NCBI RefSeq assembly: GCF_000264995.1
Contig: NW_006767434.1
Span: 946,541 to 1,010,540, forward strand
Length of the DNA: 64,000 nucleotides
Direction of reading: 5' to 3'
Source of the DNA: Punctularia strigosozonata HHB-11173 SS5
Lineage: Eukaryota > Basidiomycota > Agaricomycetes > Corticiales > Punctulariaceae
Shown here: piece after piece, positions 23,005-33,845 of the stretch
Numbering within the stretch: position 1 is the first letter of the stretch
Layout of the letters: every line of letters begins with the position of its first letter
Made by a program: the position numbers and the translations under genes
Notes under the pieces: generated by a model
Database searches by the model: none
What the model saw: only the letters and a program-made list of their open reading frames with translations
What the model was told of the DNA's origin: nothing

Positions 23005-24286
23005 ATGGCCTTTCGCCCGGCTCCTCCGCCATCGTACGGATATTCGAGCGCTATCCCCACCGACATACCGGCCCCACCCATGGAACCCACCTCCGCCACC
23101 ACGGCCCCGTCGCGCAAGCGTCCACGCACTGAGCCTGGACAGCCCACCGTCGGCGACGACGCGTTCGTCGCTGACCCCGAAGCGGGCGACTCGGGCGCGG
23201 ACGACGACGACGACGAGGACAAGCCCAAGGATAAGAAGGCCGGCCGGCGCAAGATCAAGATCGAGTTTATACAAGACAAGTCTCGACGCCATATCACGTT
23301 CTCCAAGAGGAAAGCGGGTACGTTCCATCGCGGAATGAGTCCGTCCCCCGTATGAGCGAATAAGTGTGCTGACTTATTTTTGTGGGGTTGTTTCGCATTT
23401 TTGGCCAGGTATCATGAAGAAGGTGAATATAAAATTCCATCCCATCCACCCTGACGACGCGCGTCAACTGTCTCTCTTTCGATCGCACGCGTGACTGACG
23501 CATATTACGCGCCCTCTCCGTCTGTAGGCGTACGAACTCTCGACGCTCACCGGCACGCAAGTTTTACTGCTCGTCGTCTCCGAGACCGGGCTCGTATACA
23601 CCTTCACGACCGCCAAGCTCCAGCCGCTCGTCACCCAACCCGAGGGCAAAAACCTCATCCAGGCGTGCCTCAACGCGCCGCACGGCACGCTGCCGTCCTC
23701 GATGCCCGTAGGAACGCCTTTGGGGCGCACGTCCGGCGCGATCCCCGGCCCGATGAACTCGAACGTGCCCGGCGGGCTCTCGATCGGGAACAAGGAGGAG
23801 GACGCGGGCGACGACAAGGACGACGACGGCGCGCGCGGCGGCGCCTCCCAGGACGCGAAGCGGCGCCGGCGCTCGTCGACGTCGCAGTCGGCGCCGCGCC
23901 CGACGAGCACGCAGAGCCCGAACCACTCGCCCGGGCAGCCGATGCCGCCGCCGCTGACCATCCCCGGCAGCGGCGCGCCGCAGCAGCAGGGCGCGCAGGC
24001 GGCGCTGCCCATGGGCTCGCCCAGCACGCAGGCGCAGCAGGCGCCGGGCGCGCAGGGGTACGCGCCGCCCCACGCGTCGCCGACGACGCCGTACGGGCAC
24101 CACGCCCCCGCGCACGCGCAAGGCGACCCCGCCGGCATGTACGGCGGGCACATGATGGCGCCGCCGGGAGGATACTACTCGCAGCCGCAGGCGCCGCAGG
24201 GTGTGCAGCAGCACCAGCAGGCGCACGGGCATTGGGGACAGCCGCAACAGGTGCAGCCGGCGAACTCGCACTACGGCCGGCGGTGA
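23005..24286 (+). CDS. MCM1: MADS-box transcription factor, SRF/MCM1 type
   Basis: ATG 23005 starts a disordered, acidic N-terminal region (EAGDSGADDDDDED). The MADS box begins GRRKIKIEFIQDKSRRHITF near residue 78, then SKRKAG, IMKK, and AYELSTLTGTQVLLLVVSET. It continues GLVYTFTTAKLQPLVTQPEG with the SAM-domain-like QACLNAP. This is the SRF/MCM1 class, which binds CC(A/T)6GG boxes as a dimer and recruits cofactors for mating and cell-cycle genes. The tail is rich in Gln, Pro, Gly and His and ends NSHYGRR. Three exons are read: 23005-23317, a 14 nt exon at 23409-23422 coding IMKK, and 23528-24286. The symbol is given by homology; the product is larger than yeast Mcm1. Confidence 0.93.
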
Positions 24287-25990
24287 TGATCAACGGGCGC
24301 GAATCGAACGGACTCTCCCCCCCACCCCCCTTCATTCGTCCCTCGTCTCCCCCTTCCTTTCCAACCGCCGAAGATGGAGAGCGCGCCCCGCCCCGATGCT
24401 TCTTTATGCCGCCCTGTGCGAACGCGTATACACGGATAGAGCCGCACGCGGATGGCACCCGATACCTGACAAGGCGGCGGCGGCGGCGGCGGCGGCTCCG
24501 TTGCGACGACTCACGGTTTTTACGCCTTCTTGATGATGATCCCACCCAATCCCGACTCCAAGGACCGACCCCGCCCTGATGCTACGTGATGTGCGCTCTG
24601 TATGCTATCCCTCTTGCCTCCCTTTATACGACGGTTGTCATGGCACGCGGCTGTTGGGTAAATCTGTAACTGCAAATGCGACTTTCTCCTCTTCTGTTTT
24701 TGTCTTTTTTTTTCTTTGGCCAAATGTAGTTTATGGTGGTGGCTCCGTCTGACGAACGCTCTCATCCCGACGTATATACCAACCGTTACAGTCCGACGCT
24801 GGTGGGGGTCGCTACCCATTGTCGTTGTAGGCTCTCTGCGTTCCTCACTCTCGGTAGCTGCTTTTTCCCTTTCCCTCCTCCTCGCACGCACTCAAGAAAT
24901 ACAAAGGTGTTTCCTCGTTGTAACATACATCGATATACCACTTGTTCGCTCGATCGGGACGCGTGCTTGCCTGCAAAGGAAAAGGCGTCGAACACCCGCA
25001 CCCCGGTTATTTATTATGGCACGCGCGCGTGGTGCGCTGACGGATATGGAAGCCCAGGGTGCGGGGGCCGGGAACAAAAAAAAAAGGACCACGAGTCGCC
25101 GCTCTGGGCCCCCCAGGGTTTCAGGGAGGTGCGGAGATCCCGGCGTCTTTACGGATCTCCGGCTCGATGGCACCCCGGTGGGACTCTCACCAAGACCCTC
25201 CCTCCCTCCCCGAGTTCTCCCAGATCCCTTCGGATCACACAAGCGTACCAAGGCGTTTACATTCCATGGGTGCGCGGATTTGTCAACAGGACGTTGGATA
25301 TGGACAACGTTTTTTTACACAGGTCAGGCGAAGGGCTCCGACCGTGGGTGGGTGTGTCTCTCTCTCTGCGCGCAGAGCCGCAGCGATAGGGAATATTAGA
25401 GTTCGCGCGCGCGAGTAGTATCCGCACCGCCGGGCGCGATCTCCCTTTCCGGACACAAGGCGCACGGGGCCTCGGTCGCCTCGGCAGCCCTTCAGTTTCC
25501 GTCCCCGCAATGCCTGCGGCGCGGAACGCCACCCATCGGTTTCGCGCACAATGGGGGGAAAGGGAGCAGCAGAGCGGATCTTTCGGATCTTCCCCACCGA
25601 TAGGGCTATAGCCGCGAGATTAGCGAACCCAACAGCAAAAATTCCAAGGGCCAAGCAGCGCAACCCGCACCCGCACCCGCACCTCCCCTCTCGCTAAGTC
25701 GATATCGTATAATATTGACCTTCGCGCCCAGGCGGACCGGGCTGCGGAGGCACGAGAGCGGCGTCTCGTGGTGGGCCTTCCCCCCTTTGCTTCTCCGCAA
25801 TCGACAGAGATCGGTGGGAAGCACGGGGACCACTGCTGAGCCCCGGCCCTGAACGTGCACCTTACGTGCACCCAGCGCCCAAGTCGATCGCTGATTCGCG
25901 CCGGACGAAGAAGGGTGGGCCGAGTTCAGTTAGCCCGTGTTTGACGCTCCTCGAGGCGCGTACTACGCTTCGGTACATCTCGGAACCCCT
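24287..25990. other. Convergent intergenic region with GGC microsatellite
   Basis: 1.7 kb between the ends of the MADS-box gene (plus) and the methyltransferase gene (minus); it should hold both 3' UTRs. A GGC trinucleotide tract of about eight units lies near 24474-24497. Several plus-strand frames of 120-227 codons run through 24716-25418, but none has a domain or credible splice pattern. Confidence 0.5.
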
Positions 25991-28900
25991 TCAGGCTTTC
26001 CAGGCGACGAAGACGCGCACGGTGCGGCTCAGCCTACGAGAGGCAGGATCGTCGCGCTCCCCCATTGGCGCCTGCAGGGTCGGTCGCGGTCGGCCCTCCT
26101 TCTCCTTCTCCTTTTCCTCCTTCTCCTTTTCCTTTTCCCCCGCGAGATCGGCGAGACCCTGGTCCTGGCCGGAGCGACGATCGTCGTCGCGTCCGCGAGC
26201 CACCTCCGATGGCGTGAAGCTGGGGCTGGCCAGGTGCACCTCGCCTGCGCGTGCCGCGCGGCCAGTAGGAGGAAGCGGCGGCGGCGGCGATGGTGGCGGC
26301 GGGGAAGTGGCGGCAGGACGCTGCCGGCGCTGGAACTCCTCCCACCTCTTGCAGGCCTTGTCGAACGCGCGGCGCTCTTGCGACCGCGGGCCGTCCCACG
26401 TGCGCCATCCGAGGCGATCTTCGATCGCCGTCCGCAGGCCGGTCGCGTCCTGCATGTCGCTATAGATGGTATGTTTTTTTTTTCGTAGCGGTAGGAACCG
26501 ATCGAAAATAACATAAGAAGAAGGTCAAGGGAAAAAAAGGGGGGAGTATGTGTCGTCAGCATAGCCGTTTACTTTCGATCTGCCGGTGGCGCGGCAACGC
26601 GAGATGAGGAGGGCGACTCACAACTCGAACCAGCGGAGGAGAGCGTCGAACTCGCCGCGGGTTAATCGGCCTATGCGCGCGTGCTGCGGGTCTATGTTCG
26701 GATTTCTCTGCGCCCGCTGGGGCGGTGGTGGTGGTGGATGTGGTGGACGCGGTGGATGCGGTGAGGGTACTGCCGTTCCCCCTCCGCCGGGAACGCCCGT
26801 CGCCACCGACGTCTTCGCCCGCTGCCGCCGCTGATACGCCACGACCCAATCCCACATGCCTTCGGCACAGGCGAGCACCTCGGTCGAGCGCAGGTGGAGG
26901 TGTAGGTTGAGCGAGCGGAGGTCGATCTCGAGCCGCTTGTTCGGCAGGCGGTTCATCCGCCTCGTCTCGGCGAGGTGCGCACGTCCGTCCTCGTTGTCGT
27001 CCTCGTCCTCGTCGTTCGGGGGCGCGGGAAACCGGCGCGACGCGGGGAAGGACGCGTGCGCGGAGGGCGAGAACGCGGACGAGCGCGTCTCGTCGAGCGA
27101 GATGAACGTCGCGGCCGCGCGCCGGATCAGATCTTGCGCGTTGATCCGCGCCGGGGCCCGTGCGGGGAGGTGTGGGGAGCGCGGGGCGGACGACGACGGC
27201 GGCGGCGGGCGCGCTGGGTGCCGGTCACGGGTCGATGAGCGGCGCGGGCGGGGCGAACCGCCGTCGTCCGAGTCCGAGTCCGACTCGGACACGGGGCTGG
27301 AGGACCGCGCGTCGGTCGGGCGCGGCGGGAAGCGGAGCATGATGGGCGGGTGCGTGCGGACATCTGTGAACGGGCCGCCAAGTCAGCGAGCGGGGCGAGG
27401 CGAGGCGAGGCGAAATGATTTGAAAAAATTAAAAAACCGGGGGGCTGTAACCCGTGTATGTTTTTTCATTTACCTTTGAAGTACTCGGAGATGTGGTTCG
27501 CGAGCAGCGCGAGCGGCCGCAGGTTGACGAACCGGGCCGCGTGCATCTCGGCGTAGATGGTCGCCAGGAGGGCGTGGTCGCGCGGGTCGGGCGGCGGCGT
27601 CGAGGCCTCGGGACGAGCGTGCGACGACGATGATGACGACGACGCGGCTCGGTCCTCGTCGTGCTGGGTGGCAGAGCGAGTTCTCGGAGGGCCCCATGCC
27701 GTAAATTGGGACATGGATGGGGAGGGCCCGCGGGTGCTCGCGGCCGGCGTCTCGTACCGCGACGCTGGGAGCGAGCCGGCGGGCGTGCCGACCAGGGACC
27801 ACGAGCTCGACGAGCTCGACGACCGCGCGCCCTCTTCCGAAGCCGACGCCGTCGAGGAAGGTGCCGGCGCCGCGGGCCGAGGAAGCGGCAACGGCGGCGG
27901 GGAAGGGGATGCGCTCCGGCTGCGGTTTTCCACCGGTGTGTCGGGCGGAGAGGGGTCTTGAGCGCCGGGGAAGTATAGGTCTTCTTCGATCATCTGCGGG
28001 GAGAGAGCGTGGATAAGCGACGACGACCGAGAAGGGGGCGAATGGAGGGCTGACCTCGAAGGCGGCGCCGGGTTTCATAACGCGTACGAGCTCCTGGTGG
28101 AAATCGATATACATATTGAGCGCCGGGGGCCTGCAGCGAGCTTGCAGAGATAGGAGACTACCTCGAAAAGCGCGTTCCACTGCGATATGACGAAGCGTCA
28201 GATGGTACAAGGATGCCCGACATCGAGTACGCGACTGTTACCTTGTCTTCCGGAACTCCGCGGGCGATACGTTTGATGTGACTATCAACGGCAATGTTAA
28301 CCCCCGTGTCTTTCTGACGGCGAGATTTCGAACGGCGCAAAACGCGGGAAGGGGCCCACTTACACAAAGTCGAACTCGTCGTCCGGAAACGGTAGCGGTT
28401 CGAGGCTGAAACGGCGCACATATTAGCGCACAAACGTACAGCAGCCCCGATAAAACATATCCTTAGCTAAAAACTAGGGACTTACAAGTTGGCCTGCACC
28501 CACGTCACGCGCGACGCGAGGCCGACGTAGCCCGTCCGTTGAAGGTCCGCGTGGAGCGGGACGACGTCCAGGCCGACAAAGTGCGTTTTCTGAGGCATGA
28601 AGTTTTTTGATAAGAAAAGAAAACAAAAAAGGGGGAAAGAAAAGAATAGGAACGTGGGGGGTGAGTGCGGCGTTCAGCGGGCAGGGACGCTCGGAAACTC
28701 GCCTTCCAGACCTTGGCGCAATCTAGGATCCACGTGCCGGTACCTGCGGGACGAGGGAAACACAAAAAAAAGGTTTGGGAATGTCGATCAGACGGTCTTC
28801 CTTATTTTTTTATAAATAAAAATAGGGGGTCGTACCGCAACCGAGGTCCAGTCTATGTATGCGAGTCGGGTCAGGCGGCGGTGACAGCGGTGGGGAGGGA

Positions 28901-30385
28901 TGGGGGGGTGTACGTACACTTTGCTAGGCGGCGTCTCGAAGACGTGCCAGGTCACGCTGCCGCACGCCTGCTGGCAGAACTTGGTCTCCCAGACGTCCCT
29001 ACACACGCGTGTCGCCCGTCAGCTTCCTTCCTTCTTTCTTTAGTGTTTTTTTGGACGGCTCGCTCGATCAAGTGAGACATGTGGGACAATGCGGAATGAA
29101 GGAGCGATGGGGGAGTGAGGGGGACGAGAGAAGAGAGAAGGAAGCGAGGAGCGGAGGAGGAGGGAAAAGTACGCAACTGGTCGAGGTCGAGCCGGTCGTA
29201 GCTCCGCGGGTACGGCACGTCGCGCGGGGAGAAGCCGTGGTACCGCCGGCCGTTCTTCAGCGCGAACTGGGTCTCGCGCGCGCGGAGCGAGGCCTGGAGT
29301 TCGGCGAGGATCACGCGGTCGGCCGTCGGGAAGCGCGGCTCGTCGTCGTCGTCGTCTCCTTCTTTGTCGTCGTCGGTCGCTATTTTGGCGTGGAGGTTCG
29401 GTTCGATCGGCTGCTTCTCGGTCGGTGGGTCGCGGTGTCGCTGGTGGCGTTGTTGTTGTTGTTGGTGGTGGTGGTGATGAACCCGGTGTGAATCGGGAAC
29501 GGCCGCGGGGTGGTCCTCCCGCGAGAGGGAGGGGATGTCGAGCTGGATGCGGACTTCGCGAGGCTTGTGAGGTGCGGCGGCCGGAGGAGAGGAGGATTTG
29601 TCGTCGGATGGCGCGGCGGCGGCGGCGGCACCGAGTCTGCTGGGTCTTTGGGACGCGCTGGGGTGGTGCTGGTGCCCGGACTTGCTGGAGCTGGCGGACC
29701 GTCTGAGGACGTTCGCGTGTGCGCGTGGTGGCCCGTCATGCGACGGGGGTCTGCCGCCTAGCGTCGAGCGGCGGCGTAGCAGATCGGATAGAGGCTACGA
29801 AAAGAAAAGAAAAAACGGAGAAAAGGTAGATGAGCAACACACGCGTTGTCTGAGGTGGGACACGACCGGGGGGGTGTGAGGGATCGCTGCTCTTACTTTT
29901 GCGGCGTTCTTGAGCGAGGCGGCGGACGCGTCCCATACGGAGCGGCTCTCGATCGCGCCGGACGAGGTGGAGGGGCGTTGCTGCACGCGCGGGCTGCGCA
30001 GTTTGGAGGGAGTGCGGCGCGGGGGGTCGGCTGCCGCGTTGGAGAGAGAGCGTAGGCGCGGGGCGGCGGAGAAGAAGGAGAGGCGGGGTGATCTGGGGGT
30101 TTCGGCGTTGGGGGAGGAGGGAGGGATCGTATGGGTTGGCATGGGCGCGGGGGCGGGAGGGGGAGCGGTAGAGAGGGAAGGGATGAGGCTGCGTCTGCGG
30201 CGGAGGATGCGGGGGGAGGAGGGGGGAGGAGACGAGGGGGACGAGGGGGCGGGGGGGAGGCCGTCTTGCTCTGGGATCCCTTTCAGGACGCTGGTGGAGG
30301 GGGCAGGGACGGACGTGGGGAGGTGGGGGGTGGAGAGCGAGCGCGGACGAGCATGATGACGCTGTGCGGGGTCGCGAACGAGCAT
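25991..30385 (-). CDS. SAM-dependent methyltransferase with long disordered extensions
   Basis: A many-exon gene; the start at ATG 30385 (MLVRDPAQRHHARPRSLSTP) is the first plausible one but uncertain. The first exons are Pro/Ser/Arg-rich and disordered. The enzyme core begins around 29290 (ALKNGRRYHGFSPRDVPYPR and DRLDLDQ). It continues with WETKFCQQACGSVTWHVFET, motif I GTGTWILDCAKVWK, an acidic-loop strand VGLDVVPLHADLQRTGYVGL, RVTWVQANFLEPLPFPDDEFDFV, RIARGVPEDKW, and RVMKPGAAFEMIEEDLYFPG. This is a class I methyltransferase fold typical of basidiomycete proteins of unknown substrate. The C-terminal half has long Ser/Asp/Pro-rich stretches, a helical part (RLEIDLRSLNLHLHLRSTEV) and a Lys/Glu repeat, ending FVAWKA. 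It converges on the MADS-box gene. Confidence 0.85.
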
Positions 30386-30625
30386 CCCTCCGACGGCCGA
30401 CGCGTTCTTGAGACAAGCGGTGTGTCAGTGTCGATATCAGACCTAGGGTCCCGCCCGGCTGCGGTGAGAGCGGCGCGCGGTCGAATCACGCGACGAAAGC
30501 TCTCCCGCGCGCGGTGTTTTGGGTCGGCGTCGACGAGGGCGGGGCACGGCGGGGGTGACCGGAACCGTAGCTGGGCAAGGCGCAGGGCCGTGGGCACGGT
30601 CCATCGTCGGGCGATGCGAAGGTCG

Positions 30626-30660
30626 TGCGGTCGGTCGGTCGGTCGGTCGGTCGGTCGGGT
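30626..30660. repeat. GGTC tetranucleotide microsatellite
   Basis: About seven perfect GGTC units followed by an interrupted one, in gene-free DNA. Confidence 0.85.
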
Positions 30661-31856
30661 CGGCGACTGCCGCGGTCGCGCTTGCTGGGTGTGGAAGCGC
30701 GTGCGGGGTAAATGACGGTATACGTAAGGGACCATCAAAAGAATCCGCCGTTCTCATCACGGTGGCGGCGCTGAGTATCCTCCTGGCTTTGCCGTCGCCA
30801 CGGTGGTCGCCGTTTTGACTCGTCTGACTCGTCGCCGTCGCCGTTCTCCTCTCGAGCCTCAGGCTGCTACCTGCTTTCTGCAATAAGATTACCGAGGCCA
30901 ACGGCGGCAAACGATGCCGACCGAAATAGCCCGATCTTTGTCTGATCTTCTGCTCTCGTGACCATGCCCCAGCTGAGCTCGGTCATCGACTACCAATACC
31001 GTCCCAACATCCCATGTGAACGGGCCATCCTGGACAACCCTAAAAACTACCTCCGCACTCGCTACCAGAAGCGCCGTGCCGAAGTCTGTGGCGTCAGTCT
31101 AGGCTGCGCTGGCGACGCTGGTTGGGGGCTTCCTCGCTGCCGGACAGAGGGATGGCAACACCCCCTCTACGCCCGCGCCTGCGCAGGGCTTTTGTTTTTG
31201 TTTTTGGCAGGACTGAATGGTGCGCACAGGGTTGTGTGTACCCTTGACTCTCCGCCGGAGCGCGGTTGAACTTCGGCGTCGCGGGCCCTGGCCCGGAACC
31301 CTGTCCTGTGGCTTCGGCAGATTGAATGGGTAGAAGAAGCTACATACGCTGGGGGCTGGACATGGCAAAGTGTGTGCACATCGCGCAGGTGGACGTCGGG
31401 CGGGACGATGGCGCTCGTCAGTGCCCGGATGATATCTAGTCCCGAAGCGCGACGTTCCTCTGCGAACCTGGAAGACGAGAGATCGCACCAACGCTTCATT
31501 CGGATGTTGCTGCTGCGCCATGTGCGTGTAGGGGTCGGACGAGCGTTGACAAGCTGGTGCCCAATTCAGAAGATCGTTCTTCGGGGTTCGGTTCGGATTG
31601 CGACGTGAACCGTTGGAAACACTGGCCATACCCGGGCCGGAACGAAGGGGCGTTCGGAACTCCTGATGCGCGGCCAAATTCAAATTCTTTAGGACTTCGG
31701 AACTTTGTGCGAAATGGGCGTCCCCCCTTCCTTTCTTCGGACTCGTGGCAATGAGTTGCGCGTTGCCAGCAGATCTGAGTAAGAGGCCTGACTTGCTCTC
31801 GATCGTGGGGTAGGATGCACTCGCCATCTCGAACGCTCGCCTCGTGCCGGCTCACC

Positions 31857-31985
31857 GTTACTGCCGTTTGCAAAACAGATGGCGCGTCGTGACTTCCGCG
31901 TGTTACTTGACCTCCGACTGCCACGCAGAGCATATCGGCTGTAGCTCGACAACGGCGACGAATTTCACCATGACTTCTGAGACAA
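31857..31985. repeat. Diverged inverted repeat, left copy
   Basis: 129 bp whose reverse complement matches 32727-32855 at roughly four bases in five by eye. Shared stretches include GTTTGCAAAACAGAT, CGCGTCGTGACTT and GGCGACGAAT. On the minus strand one frame reads MVKFVAVVELQPICSA... and ends LFCKRQ before a stop; the partner reads MVRFVAVSELQLICPA... with the same ending. This may be a remnant of a short repeated coding piece. Confidence 0.75.
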
Positions 31986-32151
31986 AATTGTAGCACTCGT
32001 TGACCTGCAGGTGCAAGGATGTATACCTAACCATTTCTGATAAGTCAAACAGTTCGTGTGCCATGAAAGGGTTCCCAGATCTCTATCACTCGCTGTTTGG
32101 TCATATAGAGTTCTTCCGTGCCCCAGTTGGTTCAGGAAGTTACTTATTGTG

Positions 32152-32401
32152 TACTGTAATTTTACGACCTTAGGTTCGGTCCGCCCCCGGGGGGACAGGG
32201 GACAGCTGCAAGTTCGGGCCCGTGGGAAGTTCGCAAACTGACTGTAGTCAGTGTGCAATATTCTCACAGTAGGAAATAAAATTCCCACGGTCAGTTCAAG
32301 GCCTGGATATTGGTGGCGGGACAGGGGACAACACGGGAAATTAGGTTCAGTTCAGGTTGCCAGGGGACAGGGGACGAACCTAAGGTCGTAAAATTACAGT
32401 A
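32152..32401. mobile_element. Mariner-type MITE (250 bp with TA target duplication)
   Basis: Perfect 25 bp terminal inverted repeats beginning CTGTAATTTTACGACCTTAG lie at 32154-32178 and 32375-32399, each bordered outside by TA. TA duplication and short perfect inverted ends with no coding capacity are the marks of a non-autonomous Tc1/mariner element. The interior is rich in GGGGACAG units. The perfect ends suggest recent movement. No other copy was noticed in this window. Confidence 0.85.
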
Positions 32402-33584
32402 TATTGAGATGCATGTCATACTTCCATCAACAGATGGCCAGGAAATTTGCAACAGAAACGAGTGGAAGGATACACAGTAGAGGACTAGGTACTGTATCAT
32501 CATCCACTGCCCCCTGTGTTACTCTCCACCTTCAAAAACCACACATGCACACTCAGGAGGTCTCCTTAAAGCCTTTTTCATAAGGACATGAGTCCATGCC
32601 CTCAATGCTTGAGTCACCGTGAACGATATCCTGTCCTGGTTAGTGATAGAGCACGACAGCGGGTTCACTCGCGAGCTCCGCCTCAAAAATGTGCTATGCA
32701 CCTGCATATTGACAATGGCTACATACTTGTCTCAGGGATCATGGTTAGATTCGTCGCCGTCAGCGAACTACAGCTGATATGCCCCGCACAACTGCGGGAG
32801 GTCAAACGACGCGCGAAAGTCACGACGCGCTATCTGTTTTGCAAACGGCAGTAACCTTACCTTGCGGACACCTATTGACAAGAGCAGGAGCGTCGCCCGG
32901 ATATACATTACTGCTGACGATGACGATCAATCGGCCTAGGAACCCAACGTTTTGCTGTACACCAATTCGCAGAATTGATTATCCCCCTGCGGCTGAACAC
33001 CGATACCGCTACACGATCGTTCTTCTGGCTTGAAGCGAAAGCGGAGGACGTCTTCTACCACGATCATGGCCATTACGTACACGTCGCACAATAAGAACGG
33101 GCTTCGTCCAAATGTGAACTCGTCCGGTGGGCAGAGGGCACAGGAAGTCATGGCGGGTCTCGTTAGTGACTACATGGGCGCTTCCTGCGCAAACCCCGCC
33201 TCGTCAACCATAACTATTGCCGCGTTCCAGCTGTCTGTACGAGCGCTTTTCTCAAGAATAAGAACAAGGACAAAGATCTTGTCGCGACGAGCGACGACTG
33301 AAGAAGAAAAGGGTGGTTATATACCCTCCGGCTGCACCTGACCGTCTCAGTCACCATCTACTATTGATGGTCACACCCAATTACGGATTTACGGTATGCA
33401 CGGCAGACCTTCTCTGCTCCAGACGAGCAACTGAGCTGTGTTGCTCGTAGGAGGGTGATCCGGACGACGGGGAACACGATGCACAACCCGTACTCGCACA
33501 TACAGAGTCTGCAGTATGGACTGGAAAGGCTGAGGGAAGGCGAGAAGGTCCAAGATCGAGGTTTGTTGTAGCTTCGGAATAGCG
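32402..33584. other. Gene-free stretch between MITE and right duplication arm
   Basis: It holds the right copy of the 129 bp inverted repeat. Plus-strand frames at 32588-32854 and 33030-33341 have no recognised domain. Nothing else was seen. Confidence 0.45.
32727..32855. repeat. Diverged inverted repeat, right copy
   Basis: Partner of 31857-31985 in opposite orientation. The MITE sits roughly central between the two, but belongs to neither. No TA or other duplication was seen at the outer edges. Confidence 0.75.
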
Positions 33585-33845
33585 CAACATACGCGCGCAT
33601 GCACATGGTGTGTTAATAAGTACAGCCTTTCTGCTATAATGGTAGTTGCAGCGAGCGACTTGGCATGTACTCAGAACGAAATAACGTTCATATCGGAATC
33701 GCTTTCCCGCCACCATGCGCCACCTTATCTGCGTGCACATGCGCAGAGCCGTGCGCAGTACCGCCGTGACTGCGCGGGTGAGTGCTAGGATGCTGTTCAG
33801 AGTGAAGCTTGAAGCCATCGACGACGACGACGACCTCTGGCGATC

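Larger units (their letters stand above)
30386..32151. other. Long gene-poor region upstream of the methyltransferase gene
   Basis: It contains a GGTC tetranucleotide run at about 30626-30660 and an isolated plus-strand frame from 30961 (MPQLSSVIDYQYRPNIPCER...) of about 100 codons. That frame has natural-looking composition for its first 45 codons but no recognised domain or clear continuation. The rest shows nothing I can assign apart from the inverted repeat at 31857-31985. Confidence 0.4.

Noticed and set aside
30961-31269. Plus-strand frame MPQLSSVIDYQYRPNIPCER...
   Set aside because: The first 45 codons look natural but there is no domain, promoter or exon continuation; mentioned only in the region note.
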